Positions 8,022-16,379 of a stretch of 35,540 nt of DNA are shown in pieces; within the stretch, counting starts at the first letter, position 1, and every line of letters starts with the position of its first letter. The position numbers and the translations under genes are program-made. The notes beneath the pieces are model-generated. The model did not search any database. It was not told the DNA's origin and saw only the letters and a list, made by a program, of their open reading frames with translations. The stretch covers positions 1 through 35,540 of the forward strand of contig JANLGW010000131.1 in the NCBI GenBank assembly GCA_024653965.1, given 5' to 3'. The stretch is from Rhodospirillales bacterium (lineage in GTDB: Bacteria > Pseudomonadota > Alphaproteobacteria > Rhodospirillales > Magnetovibrionaceae).

Positions 8022-8408
8022 ATGAACCCCGCCTTGTGGGCCGATGTGGTGGGCCTTGGCCACGCCCTGATCGTGTTGTTTGTCGTCGGCGGCGAGGCTT
8101 TGATCCTGGCCGGATGGGCGTGCGGCTGGGCATGGACACGCCACGCGCTGCTGCGCCGCGCCCACCTTGTCTCCATCACGATCATCTTGGTCTTCGCCGC
8201 CTTAGACCAATGGTGCCCGCTGACGCTTTGGGAATCCGAGTTGCGCGCCCGCGCGGGCCAAGCGGGTTATGCAGAGGGTTTCATCGCCACCTGGCTGGAA
8301 CGCCTGCTCTATTTTGAAGCACCGCTATGGGTTTTCGCCATTATTTACGCCGCCTTCGCCCTGTTGGTGGCAGGGACCTATTGGAAATATCCGCCGGACC
8401 CGCGCTGA
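8022..8408 (+). CDS. DUF2784-family membrane protein
   Basis: 128 residues from ATG 8022 (MNPALWADVVGLGHALIVLF). Upstream in-frame codons give a non-hydrophobic, unlikely extension. Four hydrophobic segments are visible, with the conserved interior Leu/Trp/Cys context DQWCPLTLWESELRARAGQAGY and an acidic EAPLW before the last helix. This matches DUF2784, small inner-membrane proteins of unknown function. It is divergent from the DUF4870-like gene, sharing a ~110-base promoter region. Confidence 0.8.
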   Translation: MNPALWADVVGLGHALIVLFVVGGEALILAGWACGWAWTRHALLRRAHLVSITIILVFAALDQWCPLTLWESELRARAGQAGYAEGFIATWLERLLYFEAPLWVFAIIYAAFALLVAGTYWKYPPDPR

Positions 8409-8456
8409 GCAAAGAGGGCTTGCGCCCGCCTTTCCCCTTCGTGATATGCTGCCGTC

Positions 8457-9116
8457 ATGACCCTGATCCGATTCGTCCCGCACCTCGTTGCGCCCCTCAT
8501 TGCCATGGCCCTGCTCGCCATCACGTCCACCATCCCGCCCGCAGCGGCCACCCCGGCGGACACCCAGACCATCTTGCTGCCCACCATCATGTTCCAGGGC
8601 AGCCTGCCTGGCCCTGGCAGACCGGGTGTGTTCGTGATGCGCAACGCGGACGACTGGCGCACCTTTCTAAGCGCGGCACGCCTCACCCCCACGCAGATGC
8701 CGGACTTCACGCAAAATATTGCCGTGGCCGCACTGCTCGGCACCCGCGCCACCGATGGCTACACGGCGGACATTGCCCAGGTGATGGACCGCGACTGGTA
8801 CCTAGAGGTTACGGTGGCGGAAATTCCGCCCGCCGCCACGTCGGCGGTGGCGCAAACGCTCACCAACCCTTATTTCATCGCCACCCTGCCCAAAACCGAA
8901 GCCCCGGTCGTGTTCAGCCAGGGACAGTTCGGCACCCTGCAAGCACCGTACAATGAATTCGAACGCCTGATCCGCTTCACCAGCGAGCTGCATTACGAAC
9001 GCACCGCCGACCAGCGCCGCTTGCAACGGGCAGAGCAGCGCATCCGCGAACTAGAAGCACTGATCGCGCGCCTTCAGCAAACCCTGCCTCCAGATGCGAT
9101 CCGGCCCACCCATTGA
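8457..9116 (+). CDS. exported protein with PrcB_C-like domain
   Basis: 219 residues. The N-terminus has a hydrophobic signal segment (APLIAMALLAITSTI) with a probable cleavage after PAAA near residue 32. The body resembles the PrcB C-terminal domain: MRNADDWRTFLSA, then an inner strand (NIAVAALLGTRATDGYTADIAQV), then EVTVAEIPPAATSAVAQTLTNPYFIATLPK ending PVVF. That domain is found in periplasmic and lipoprotein-like proteins and its role is not established outside the Porphyromonas/Treponema-type protease complexes. Residues 175-210 form a charged heptad-like helix (ERTADQRRLQRAEQRIRELEALIARLQQ), a likely coiled coil. It starts 48 bases after the DUF2784 gene, so the two may be co-transcribed. 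Confidence 0.7.
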   Translation: MTLIRFVPHLVAPLIAMALLAITSTIPPAAATPADTQTILLPTIMFQGSLPGPGRPGVFVMRNADDWRTFLSAARLTPTQMPDFTQNIAVAALLGTRATDGYTADIAQVMDRDWYLEVTVAEIPPAATSAVAQTLTNPYFIATLPKTEAPVVFSQGQFGTLQAPYNEFERLIRFTSELHYERTADQRRLQRAEQRIRELEALIARLQQTLPPDAIRPTH

Positions 9117-9118
9117 GC

Positions 9119-9331
9119 CTAGCTCCCGGCTAGACACGCGTTAACACATTCCAAGAGTGCATCCGCCGGGAACGGTTTCGCTAGGATCAAGCCCGCGTAT
9201 CTCTTGCGCCAATTGAAATAGGTCGCCTAGCTAATCCCGGCCTTGCCGCAGATCTCCGCAACTGGCATGCCGTCATCACCTTGCTTCAAAATGAATGCCT
9301 TTGGGGCGTCCGAAAACTTTGCGGCCCTCAT
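9119..9331 (-). pseudogene. IS3-family OrfA relic with internal stop
   Basis: Reading the minus strand from the ATG at 9331 gives MRAAKFSDAPKAFILKQG, VAEICGKAGIS, a TAG at codon 35 (9227-9229), then ATYFNWRKRYAGL and a tail that ends in TAG at 9119. This is the helix-turn-helix transposase OrfA pattern of IS3-group elements, where Gln (CAG) is expected exactly at the TAG position (GIS-Q-ATYFNW). The Shine-Dalgarno AAAGGAG is still present. No OrfB follows: the sequence runs straight into the end of the PrcB-like gene. It is a dead remnant. Confidence 0.8.
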
Positions 9332-9572
9332 GTGTTCCGCTCCTTTCCCCAACCAGAAAATTACTGATCCGCTCGAACATGAAATCCCCTACCGTTGCTG
9401 CTGAATAACGAGCATGGCGTTTGCCGTTGTCAATGACAATGTTGCTGTCGCGGCAACCGTGCAAGGTGTACCATCTCTTGCCGCGGTGATATTCGAAGTC
9501 CTTCGGAACGCGACCGCCATGTTCAATCACGGCAATATGCGAAACCCATTCATGGTGACAATGTCTCAACAT
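9276..9572 (-). CDS. unrecognised short ORF, possibly cut by the IS relic
   Basis: 98 codons from ATG 9572. The first ~75 residues look protein-like (HEWVSHIAVIEHGGRVPKDF, KRWYTLHGCRDSNIVIDNG, GDFMFERISNFLVG). The last ~20 read the IS3 OrfA relic in another frame, so the natural C-terminus, if the gene is real, was lost to the insertion. The Shine-Dalgarno is poor. Function unknown. It may be a host gene fragment or chance. Confidence 0.3.
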   Translation of the reverse strand: MLRHCHHEWVSHIAVIEHGGRVPKDFEYHRGKRWYTLHGCRDSNIVIDNGKRHARYSAATVGDFMFERISNFLVGERSGTHEGRKVFGRPKGIHFEAR

Positions 9573-9607
9573 AAATGATCCATTGACCCAGAAACCGTAA
9601 AGCCGCC

Positions 9608-10876
9608 ATGACCTTAAAGCGCACCATCATCATCGGTCTTGTTTTGCTCACCGTTGCATTCTTGGCATGGCGCTTCGTGCGGCCGATGAACATCTTCGTG
9701 GTCTCGGGGCATTTCGAGCGCCCCATTTCAACGGCTAAAATTCCAAAATCCCTGGAAACTTTGAGAGCCGAGGAATGCGCCGGCTGTCATCAGGAATTTT
9801 TTGATGAATGGGCAACCTCTATCCACAGCCAGGCTTGGACCGACCCCTATTTCCAGGTTGATTTTAAATTCGACGGATCACAGCAGATCTGCCTTAACTG
9901 CCATACTCCGCTCGACCGTCAACAGGAAAATCTCGTGCTCGGTTTCCGCGACACGGATAAATGGGACCCGATCTTGGAACCCAATCCGGATTTCGATCGC
10001 GCCTTGCAGCACGAAGGCGTGACCTGCACCGTCTGCCACCTCAGGGAAGGCAAGATCATTGGACCCTTTGGCAGCAGTTCGGCGGCTCATCCAGTAGAAA
10101 AAATCGAGGACGGCAATCAAATCTGCGCAGGCTGCCACGTCGTTGCTGGTGAACGATGGGATACTTTTTTCAAATTCCCCCCCTGCGGCACGGTCGCCGA
10201 AATTCAAACGACGCATGCAGCCACAACGGCAAAGGAAAACGCTGCCCCCAAGGTGGGTTCGTCGGGGGAAATCGTCGCGCCTGACACGGCGTCTCTCGGG
10301 TGCGTCGAATGCCACATGCCCCTTGTCGAACGTCCCCTTGTCGAGGGCGGTGAGGGCCGTCTCGTGCGCCGACATCTGTGGCGCGGCGGGCACGACCCAG
10401 AGATGGTGAAAAGCGGCCTTGCCATCGAACTGCTGGAGAAAACGCCGTCGGGACCGGAAAAACGGAAGTTTACACTGACCATCACCAACGTCGGAGCCGC
10501 CCACTATCTACCCACCGGCACTCCTGACCGGCACCTCACGGTTAGCTTGCGCGTGCTGAACCGCGAGGGCGATGTCGCGGAAGAAGATAACCATACGCTC
10601 AAACGCACCATTCTTTGGCGACCGTTCATCATCGACCTGTGGGATACGCGGCTGCAAAGAGGGCAACCGCGCGCATATGACATCGAGTTTTCCGTTGCCG
10701 AAAATCCACGGCCCGCAGCGCTGGAAGCCGTGGTGCAGTATTTCCTGGTCGATGAAAAACGTCGTAAACGCATCGGCTACGAAGACAAGGACGCCACATC
10801 CTACGAGGTATTCCGACAGCGCGTCGTGTTGCAAACCGAAGAGAGACCTTCAGCAAGCGAAACAGGGTACGAGTAA
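9608..10876 (+). CDS. membrane-anchored five-heme c-type cytochrome
   Basis: 422 residues. A single N-terminal membrane helix (TIIIGLVLLTVAFLAW) without an obvious cleavage site would tether it to the inner membrane facing the periplasm. Five heme c motifs: CAGCH 57-61, CLNCH 95-99, CTVCH 140-144, CAGCH 173-177 and CVECH 232-236. Extra histidines suited to axial ligation occur at H73 (SIHSQAW), H161 (SAAHPVEK), H256 (RRHLW) and H262 (GGHDP). Residues 270-410 form a heme-free beta-rich domain (KFTLTITNVGAAHYLPTGTPDRHL). The layout is like the cytochrome c554 / multiheme oxidoreductase group. The substrate cannot be assigned. No neighbouring redox partner genes are present, which is unusual. 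It lies between an IS relic and a tRNA gene and is likely acquired. Confidence 0.85.
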   Translation: MTLKRTIIIGLVLLTVAFLAWRFVRPMNIFVVSGHFERPISTAKIPKSLETLRAEECAGCHQEFFDEWATSIHSQAWTDPYFQVDFKFDGSQQICLNCHTPLDRQQENLVLGFRDTDKWDPILEPNPDFDRALQHEGVTCTVCHLREGKIIGPFGSSSAAHPVEKIEDGNQICAGCHVVAGERWDTFFKFPPCGTVAEIQTTHAATTAKENAAPKVGSSGEIVAPDTASLGCVECHMPLVERPLVEGGEGRLVRRHLWRGGHDPEMVKSGLAIELLEKTPSGPEKRKFTLTITNVGAAHYLPTGTPDRHLTVSLRVLNREGDVAEEDNHTLKRTILWRPFIIDLWDTRLQRGQPRAYDIEFSVAENPRPAALEAVVQYFLVDEKRRKRIGYEDKDATSYEVFRQRVVLQTEERPSASETGYE

Positions 10877-11320
10877 GTGAACTGTCGCCTCACCCTTACC
10901 AAAGGGCGCGGTGTCAGATTAAGTTGGAACTCATACACTGGATATAGTCGAACCATATTTTCTCTTCTTCCTTCGCAACTCCACCTATCTTGATAGGCTC
11001 GCACCGTGACGGTTGAACGGGTGGATTATGTGGCAGACTTTTAATGCTGTAACTTAGTCCACATCGCGACCACGATCTTTATCGCGTTTTTTGGATGGCA
11101 TTTTCACACTCGACGCCAGCGACCCCCTTGGGGTCACCATCGAGCGATGCGCGGTGACCCACCTTAATTTGATATGACGCCCAATCAAGACCGGGCGGAA
11201 AAACGATTGTACACTTGACGTGATGGTGTGGACGGCTCTCAAGCTTCCGCCGGGCTTCCGCAAGGACGCTCTGCAAAAATCAGGTTCCGTTGAACTTTCG
11301 GCTAACGCATTGAAAGATAA
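10877..11320. other. 444-base gap between cytochrome gene and tRNA-Leu
   Basis: I see no convincing gene here. Short minus-strand frames exist (for instance GHRASLDGDPKGVAGVECEN around 11090-11180), but none has a good start or a recognisable family. A CCTATCTTGATAGG inverted repeat lies at about 10983-10996 (6-bp arms). With the IS relic on the other side of the cytochrome gene, the gap fits a decayed mobile segment reaching to the 3' end of tRNA-Leu. Confidence 0.5.
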
Positions 11321-11408
11321 TGGTGCGGGCGGCCGGACTTGAACCGGCACGGGATTGCTCCCAACAGATTTTAAGTCTGGCGCGTCTACCAAATTCCGCC
11401 ACGCCCGC
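11321..11408 (-). tRNA. tRNA-Leu (anticodon UAA)
   Basis: Minus-strand acceptor GCGGGCG pairs with CGCCCGC before A and an encoded CCA (11321-11323). The anticodon arm reads CCAGACT-TAA-AATCTG (loop holding UAA). The T arm is GGTTCAAGTCC, and a long variable arm (GGGAGCAATCCC) marks a class II Leu tRNA. Length is 85 bases plus CCA. Its 3' end faces the IS/cytochrome patch, as seen for islands integrated at tRNA genes. Confidence 0.97.
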
Positions 11409-11549
11409 ATGACTTCGCTCAAAGCCGCCAATTTTTCGGCTGAGCGACAAGAACCTATTGCGTCAGGCCCGCCCTGGCAAGGCGCTAAAACGCCCAAATG
11501 ACAATCTTTACGGTGGCCAGCGCCGCCCGGCGGATTTAAGGTGCCGGGC

Positions 11550-12254
11550 ATGAGCCACGAACCCCCTAGCCCCTCGCCGCTTGCAAGCGCCAATTTCGGC
11601 CCTGATTTCGGCCCCAATTTCGGTCCTGATTTCGGTCCTGATTTTCAGGCCGAAATGGATGCTTTGCTGCGCTGGCGGCGCGACGTGCGACGTTTTAGGG
11701 CCGATGCGCTGCCCGACGGCCTGATGGATGATCTGCTGGCCCTGGCCGCGTTGGCGCCGTCGGTAGGCAACAGCCAGCCGTGGCGATTCGTGTTTGTCGA
11801 AAGCGAGACCATCCGCCGCCAAGTGCGCGAGCATTTCACCGCCTGCAACGCCCAGGCGCTCAACGATTTTGATGGCGAACAAGCCAAGCTTTACGCGCAG
11901 TTGAAGCTATCGGGCATGGATCAGGCCCCGGTGCAGCTGGCCGTCTATTGCGACTTGGCAACCCAGATGGGCCACGGCCTGGGTAAACGCACCATGCCCG
12001 AAACGCTGCAGTATTCGGTAGTGATGGCGGTGCATACGTTGTGGCTGGCGGCGCGCGCCCGGGGTGTAGGCGTGGGCTGGGTATCGATCCTGGAACCCGC
12101 GCAAATCGACCGCATTTTAACCGTCCCCCAAGACTGGGCACTGGTGGCCTATTTGTGCATCGGCTATGCGGAAGAAGAACACCTGGACCCGGAACTGGTG
12201 CGCCACGGCTGGCAAGAGCGTGTGGACGTGCAGGCGTTTATCGAACGACGATAA
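11550..12254 (+). CDS. bluB: 5,6-dimethylbenzimidazole synthase
   Basis: 234 residues from ATG 11550 (AAGGTG about seven bases before it; a GTG three codons earlier is less likely). BluB is a nitroreductase-fold enzyme that cannibalises FMNH2 with O2 to make 5,6-dimethylbenzimidazole, the lower ligand of cobalamin. Family features: the RRDVRRF segment at about residues 43-49, LALAALAPSVGNSQPWRFVFV, and GVGWVSILEP near the C-terminus. The first 35 residues are unusual: a low-complexity FGPDFGPNFGPDFGPDF tail encoded by 12-bp tandem repeats precedes the normal domain start (AEMDALLRWRRD). CobS and CobT, further along in this window, belong to the same pathway. Confidence 0.93.
   Translation: MSHEPPSPSPLASANFGPDFGPNFGPDFGPDFQAEMDALLRWRRDVRRFRADALPDGLMDDLLALAALAPSVGNSQPWRFVFVESETIRRQVREHFTACNAQALNDFDGEQAKLYAQLKLSGMDQAPVQLAVYCDLATQMGHGLGKRTMPETLQYSVVMAVHTLWLAARARGVGVGWVSILEPAQIDRILTVPQDWALVAYLCIGYAEEEHLDPELVRHGWQERVDVQAFIERR
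11593..11640 (+). repeat. 12-bp tandem repeat, 4 units, within bluB
   Basis: Four in-frame units of ATTTCGGYCCYR (11593-11604, 11605-11616, 11617-11628, 11629-11640), the last two identical. Each codes four residues (FGPD or FGPN). Copy number could vary between strains without shifting the frame. Confidence 0.9.
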
Positions 12255-12259
12255 CAAAC

Positions 12260-13030
12260 CTATTTCGGCACTTCGCCTTTGGTGTCGCCATCAATGGCGT
12301 GGCCACCCAAGGCCTGCACCATCGCGATCAGATCGGCGCAGGCGGCATCGATTTTGGCCGGGTCATCGCCGCGCACCACCAAATTGACGCCGAAACCGCC
12401 CAGCTTCAAAAACGGATAGGAGCCGATGTCCACGTTTGGGTGCTGGTCCTGTACGGCGCTGAGTTCATCGGCCAACATGCCTTCCGACAGATCGGTGGTG
12501 GAAATGGTGCGCGAGGCCAAAACCTTGCCGCCCTTGAGCGATGCCTTGACGCCGTCGAACATGGCGCGCGCGATCAGCGGCACACCCGCCATGACATAGA
12601 CGTTTTCGACCTTAAAACCCGGCGCGCGGCTGACCGGATTGTCGATCAGTTCCGCGCCCTTTGGCGTCATCGCCATGCGCATGCGCGCGACATTGGCGCG
12701 TTCGCCATAATGCTTGAGCAACATCGGCTCGGCTACCGGGTGCATGCAAAATTCCCGGCCAAACGCCTTGGCGATGGATTTGGCGGTGATGTCGTCGTGG
12801 GTGGAGCCGATGCCGCCGGTGGTGAACACATAGTCGTACTTGGCGCGGCAATGGTTCACCGCATCGACGATTTCGCCTTCGATATCGGGAATGATGCGGC
12901 ATTCCATCAAACGAATGCCGAGCGCCGTCAGCTCTTTGCCCAAGTGATTGATGTTGACGTCTTGGGTGCGGCCCGAGAGCACCTCGTTGCCGATGACCAA
13001 GACGCAGGCGGTGTAGATTTTGTCGCTCAT
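12260..13030 (-). CDS. molybdopterin-binding / CinA N-terminal-like protein
   Basis: 256 residues. N-terminal MoaB/MogA-type (MoCF_biosynth) domain with TACVLVIGNEVLSGRTQDVN, the TTGGIGSTHDD loop (around residue 80) and a PGF...VYVMAGVP segment near residue 160. It lacks the C-terminal nicotinamide-nucleotide amidohydrolase domain of full-length CinA (about 400 residues), so it is the short 'competence/damage-inducible protein A' type. Substrate is uncertain: pterin-like or nucleotide-like. It follows the GNAT/Nudix gene by 22 bases and is probably the last gene of the ppiC–argJ operon. It converges on bluB with only five bases between stops. Confidence 0.85.
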   Translation of the reverse strand: MSDKIYTACVLVIGNEVLSGRTQDVNINHLGKELTALGIRLMECRIIPDIEGEIVDAVNHCRAKYDYVFTTGGIGSTHDDITAKSIAKAFGREFCMHPVAEPMLLKHYGERANVARMRMAMTPKGAELIDNPVSRAPGFKVENVYVMAGVPLIARAMFDGVKASLKGGKVLASRTISTTDLSEGMLADELSAVQDQHPNVDIGSYPFLKLGGFGVNLVVRGDDPAKIDAACADLIAMVQALGGHAIDGDTKGEVPK

Positions 13031-13052
13031 GAAACGAATGTTAAGCGTTCCC

Positions 13053-14030
13053 CTACAGAACGTCCATCAGCATCGCCACCAACGGAATGTCGGCGGGCGG
13101 CATGGGCAGCGTGCTCAAGCGATTGGGCGCCAGCCATTTGAGCACCTGACCCTCGCGCGCCGTCACCTGGCCTTGCCACACGCGACACACATAAAGCGGC
13201 ATGATCAGGTGAAAGTGTTCATAGGCATGGCTGGCAAAGGTCAGCGGGGCAAGGCAGCTTTGCGAAATGTCGATGCCCAGTTCTTCGTGCACTTCGCGCA
13301 CCAGGGCGGCTTCGGGCGTTTCATCGTCATGCACCTTGCCGCCGGGAAATTCCCACAAACCGGCCAACGGTTTGCCTTCTGGCCGCCGCGCCATCAGTAC
13401 CCGCCCGTCGGCGTCGACCAGCGCCACCGCGCTCACCAGCAGCTTCGGCTTGGCCGCTTCGCGGGCAAACCAATCCTTAGCCGTCAGACGATAAACACGC
13501 GCCGCAACCGATGCGCAGCGCCCGGACAAGTTGGACTCAACGCGGTCATAAACGAAGCCCGCTTTTTCCAGCACCCGCGAGGAAGCGCCGTTGTCGGGAT
13601 GCACGGCGGCGCACAGTTCGTCCTTGCCCGCGTTTTGAAACGCAAACCGGCACATGGCCAGCGCCGCCTCGGTTGCATAACCCTGGCCCCAGTGATCGAC
13701 GCCGACCCAATAACCGAAGGTGTCGCCGCCATAACCCATGTTGACTTCGATGCAACCGATCAGATCGCCGCCGATGCGCTTTTCCAGGGCGAACACGTGG
13801 CGGGTATTGGCATTGCGATCCATCAACGCGCCGCTTAAAAACTCACGCGCATCGGCCTCGCTATAAGGATGGGCAATGTGCGCGGTATAACGCGCCACTT
13901 CCCACGGGCTCGCGCCGGATAACAAAGCCGGAATGTCATCTTCCGTTAAGCGGCGCAAACGCAAGCGCGGCGCTTCGATAACGGTGATGTTCACCGCCTG
14001 CAATGCCGACATGCAGCCTTTTTCCGACAT
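13053..14030 (-). CDS. GNAT acetyltransferase–Nudix (MutT-like) fusion
   Basis: 325 residues, two domains in one frame. Residues ~15-185 are a RimJ/RimL-type N-acetyltransferase: IEAPRLRLRRLTEDD, the acetyl-CoA loop GYWVGVDHWGQGYATEA (107-122), and NGASSRVLEKAGF. Residues ~197-325 are a Nudix hydrolase with a complete box at 231-253 (G-x5-E-x7-REVHEELGI), preceded by LLVSAVALVDADGRVLMARR and GLWEFPGG, the MutT 8-oxo-dGTPase pattern. The fusion would join protein or small-molecule acetylation to nucleotide sanitation. Such fusions occur in alphaproteobacteria next to argJ. The start may instead be M7 (14012), with AAAGG close upstream. argJ stops three bases before the first ATG, so the genes are coupled. 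Confidence 0.9.
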   Translation of the reverse strand: MSEKGCMSALQAVNITVIEAPRLRLRRLTEDDIPALLSGASPWEVARYTAHIAHPYSEADAREFLSGALMDRNANTRHVFALEKRIGGDLIGCIEVNMGYGGDTFGYWVGVDHWGQGYATEAALAMCRFAFQNAGKDELCAAVHPDNGASSRVLEKAGFVYDRVESNLSGRCASVAARVYRLTAKDWFAREAAKPKLLVSAVALVDADGRVLMARRPEGKPLAGLWEFPGGKVHDDETPEAALVREVHEELGIDISQSCLAPLTFASHAYEHFHLIMPLYVCRVWQGQVTAREGQVLKWLAPNRLSTLPMPPADIPLVAMLMDVL

Positions 14031-14033
14031 GCC

Positions 14034-15269
14034 TTACGACCTATAATCCGCATTGATGGCGATGTAACCGTGGGTCAGATCGCAGGTCCACACCGTGGCT
14101 TGGCCGATGCCGACACCGACATCGACGGTGATGATGATGTTCTGGCCCTTCATGTGCGCCGCGACGGGAGCTTCGTCATAGCCTTCGACACGCATGCCGT
14201 CGTGGGTCACCTGGACGCCGCCAATAACGATGCCCAGCTTATCGCGGTTAGCCTTTTCCCCCGCCTTGCCCACTGCCATGACGATACGGCCCCAGTTCGC
14301 GTCTTCGCCCGCGATGGCGGTCTTGACCAGAGGGGAATTGGCAATGGACAACGCGATGCGTTTGGCGGCCAAGTCGCCATCCGCCCCGGTGACGGTGATT
14401 TCGACGAACTTGGTAGCACCCTCACCGTCACGCACCACCTGATGCGCTAAATCCAGCAACAGATCGTCAAGCGCGCGTTTAAAATCCGCGATCAGAGGAT
14501 CGGTAGGGCTGGCGGGTGACGGGTTGCCCGCCTGACCGGTGGCGAACACCATCAAGGTATCGCTGGTCGAAGTATCGCTGTCCACCGTGATGGCGTTGAA
14601 CGATTTGTCCGTGCCGTCGCTCAGCAAGGCTTGAAGCACCGCCGAGGGGATAACCGCGTCGGTGGCGACGAAGCTCAACATGGTCGCCATGTCGGGCGCG
14701 ATCATGCCCGAGCCCTTGGCCATGCCGTTGATCGTCACCGTAACACCGCCGATTTCCGCCGTGCGCGTGGCGCCCTTAGGGTAGGTGTCGGTGGTCATGA
14801 TGGCGTTCGCCGCCGCTTCCCAATCGGCGCTGCCCAGTTGGGCCTTTAGTCCCGGCAGCGCAGCGGTGACGATATCATGGGGCAATGGTTCGCCGATCAC
14901 GCCGGTGGAAGCGGAAAAGACTTCCCCCACTTCGCAGCCCACCGCATCGGCGGCGGCGGTCAAAATATGATCTACCGATTCCTCGCCGCGCCGCCCGGTG
15001 AAGGCGTTGGAGTTGCCGGAATTCACCACCAGCGCACGCGCCGAACCGCCCGTCAGATGTTCACGGCACTTCAGCACCGGCGCAGACGCGGTCAGCGATT
15101 TGGTGAACACCCCGGCCACCGTCGTGCCGGGCGCAAATTCGGCCAGCATCAGATCGGTGCGGCCCTTGTATTTGATGCCCGCCTGAACGGTGGAGAATTT
15201 AACGCCCGCGATTCCGCCCAAAGTAGGAAAGCGTTCCGGCGCCAGCGGCGATTTTTCATATTTTGCCAT
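14034..15269 (-). CDS. argJ: bifunctional ornithine acetyltransferase / N-acetylglutamate synthase
   Basis: 411 residues from ATG 15267-15269, which has GGAAG six bases upstream; a TTG two codons earlier is unlikely. ArgJ moves the acetyl group from N-acetylornithine to glutamate (arginine cycle), and bifunctional forms can also start the pathway with acetyl-CoA. The protein self-cleaves before the nucleophilic threonine of the ATML motif: here [16 protein letters not shown], with Thr196. Other family marks are [42 protein letters not shown] and [13 protein letters not shown]. It lies 22 bases after ppiC and is followed by the GNAT/Nudix gene, the order common in this class. Confidence 0.96.
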   Translation of the reverse strand: MAKYEKSPLAPERFPTLGGIAGVKFSTVQAGIKYKGRTDLMLAEFAPGTTVAGVFTKSLTASAPVLKCREHLTGGSARALVVNSGNSNAFTGRRGEESVDHILTAAADAVGCEVGEVFSASTGVIGEPLPHDIVTAALPGLKAQLGSADWEAAANAIMTTDTYPKGATRTAEIGGVTVTINGMAKGSGMIAPDMATMLSFVATDAVIPSAVLQALLSDGTDKSFNAITVDSDTSTSDTLMVFATGQAGNPSPASPTDPLIADFKRALDDLLLDLAHQVVRDGEGATKFVEITVTGADGDLAAKRIALSIANSPLVKTAIAGEDANWGRIVMAVGKAGEKANRDKLGIVIGGVQVTHDGMRVEGYDEAPVAAHMKGQNIIITVDVGVGIGQATVWTCDLTHGYIAINADYRS

Positions 15270-15291
15270 GATCAACTTCCAACTTTTAAGC

Positions 15292-16182
15292 TTATTTCGC
15301 TTCTTGCTGCGGCTCTTGCTGCGGCTCTGGCTGCGGCTCTGGCGGCAGCTCTTTTTTCAGCTCCGCCCAATCCACCTGCGTTATGTCTACGTCGCCCCGC
15401 AGTTTTTCCATCAACGTCTTGCCCGCCGTCGCCGCCAACTCATTGGCAATCGCCGGACGCGCTTCTTCAAAACTCGGAATAACCAAAGGGCGTCGCTCTA
15501 CAACCTTGATGATGTGCCAGCCGTACTTGGTTTGCACGGGAGCCTGCGTGGTTTCACCGGGCGACAAAGCCATTGCCGCATCTTCAAAAGCGATCACCAT
15601 GTCTCCGGGGCCGAACCAGCCCAAATCCCCGCCTGAAGATGCACTAGAGTCAATGGAATGCGCTTTAGCCAAGGCGGCGAAATCCTCACCGGCTTGCAAT
15701 TTTTCCAGCACCATCCGGGCGGCATCATCGGTTCCCAACAAGATATGCCGCGCGTGCAGCTCAAAGGAGTTTTCGGCCTGTACGCGAAGCTCATCATAGC
15801 GTTTTTGCACCTGCTCATCGGTGATTTGCGCTTCGATCACTTGGCTCAACAACATGCGTTCGAGAAGCTGGTCGCCGATGCGCTCCATACGTTTTTCATA
15901 TTCGGGCTTTTTGTGCAGATCCATATCCCGCGCCTCCTCCGCCGCCAAATACGAATTGATCAGCGAATTGACCAAAATCGGATAGATCGTCTCTAGCGAC
16001 TGGCTTTGCAGCCGGGGGGGCAGCAGGCTGCGCGCGCTTTCTACATCGGACAAATAAATTTCGTGCCCATCGACCTCGGCGACGAGTGGGTCGTTATCTT
16101 CGGCCACAGCCGGAATGGCGAACCCCGCCGAGGCAACCAAGCTGGCAATCAGCGCGGCGAAAAATCCCCCCCTAACAGTCAT
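15292..16182 (-). CDS. periplasmic parvulin-type peptidyl-prolyl isomerase
   Basis: 296 residues from ATG 16180-16182, preceded by AGAGGA nine bases upstream; an upstream frame to 16269 lacks signal-peptide character. Residues 1-27 form a signal peptide ([23 protein letters not shown]). An N-terminal helical chaperone part is followed by a PpiC/rotamase domain at about 142-231 ([50 protein letters not shown]), the SurA/PrsA-type fold. It probably helps outer-membrane or exported proteins fold. The C-terminus ends in Pro-Glu-Gln repeats ([16 protein letters not shown]). It starts a minus-strand operon with argJ. In many relatives secA lies immediately divergent; here lpxR and a response regulator intervene. 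Confidence 0.93.
   Translation of the reverse strand: MTVRGGFFAALIASLVASAGFAIPAVAEDNDPLVAEVDGHEIYLSDVESARSLLPPRLQSQSLETIYPILVNSLINSYLAAEEARDMDLHKKPEYEKRMERIGDQLLERMLLSQVIEAQITDEQVQKRYDELRVQAENSFELHARHILLGTDDAARMVLEKLQAGEDFAALAKAHSIDSSASSGGDLGWFGPGDMVIAFEDAAMALSPGETTQAPVQTKYGWHIIKVVERRPLVIPSFEEARPAIANELAATAGKTLMEKLRGDVDITQVDWAELKKELPPEPQPEPQQEPQQEAK
15303..15350 (-). repeat. 12-bp tandem repeat, 4 units, in the 3' end of ppiC
   Basis: Units of CTKGCKGCRGCT at 15303-15314, 15315-15326, 15327-15338 and 15339-15350; the first two are identical. In the coding strand each gives a Pro/Gln/Glu tetrapeptide at the C-terminus (PEPQ, QEPQ). In-frame copy changes would only lengthen or shorten the tail. 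Confidence 0.85.
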
Positions 16183-16379
16183 ATCAATATTTCCTCTTAA
16201 TCCTCGTCCGCTGGCGGTTTTGTTCAAATTTTCCTCTTTTTGCATAAAGCACATCACGCCATCAGGCACAAGAGCTACAACGTCACCGTTCCTTTACATA
16301 GCCGAATTTATAATGATCCTAACGACCAATTGACGTAAACTGCGCCTCACCCCGAAACAACGCGATCCGACTCATCCGT

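Noticed and set aside
10905-10990. Sequence around GTCAGATTAAGTTGGAAC that recalls an insertion-sequence end
   Set aside because: I could not match it to a named family, and no partner inverted repeat or transposase is present nearby.
11054-11617. A 187-codon minus-strand frame
   Set aside because: It runs through the tRNA-Leu gene, so it cannot be a normal coding sequence.
12041-13141. A 366-codon plus-strand frame
   Set aside because: It covers the end of bluB and the antisense of the CinA-like gene; composition is typical of a shadow frame.
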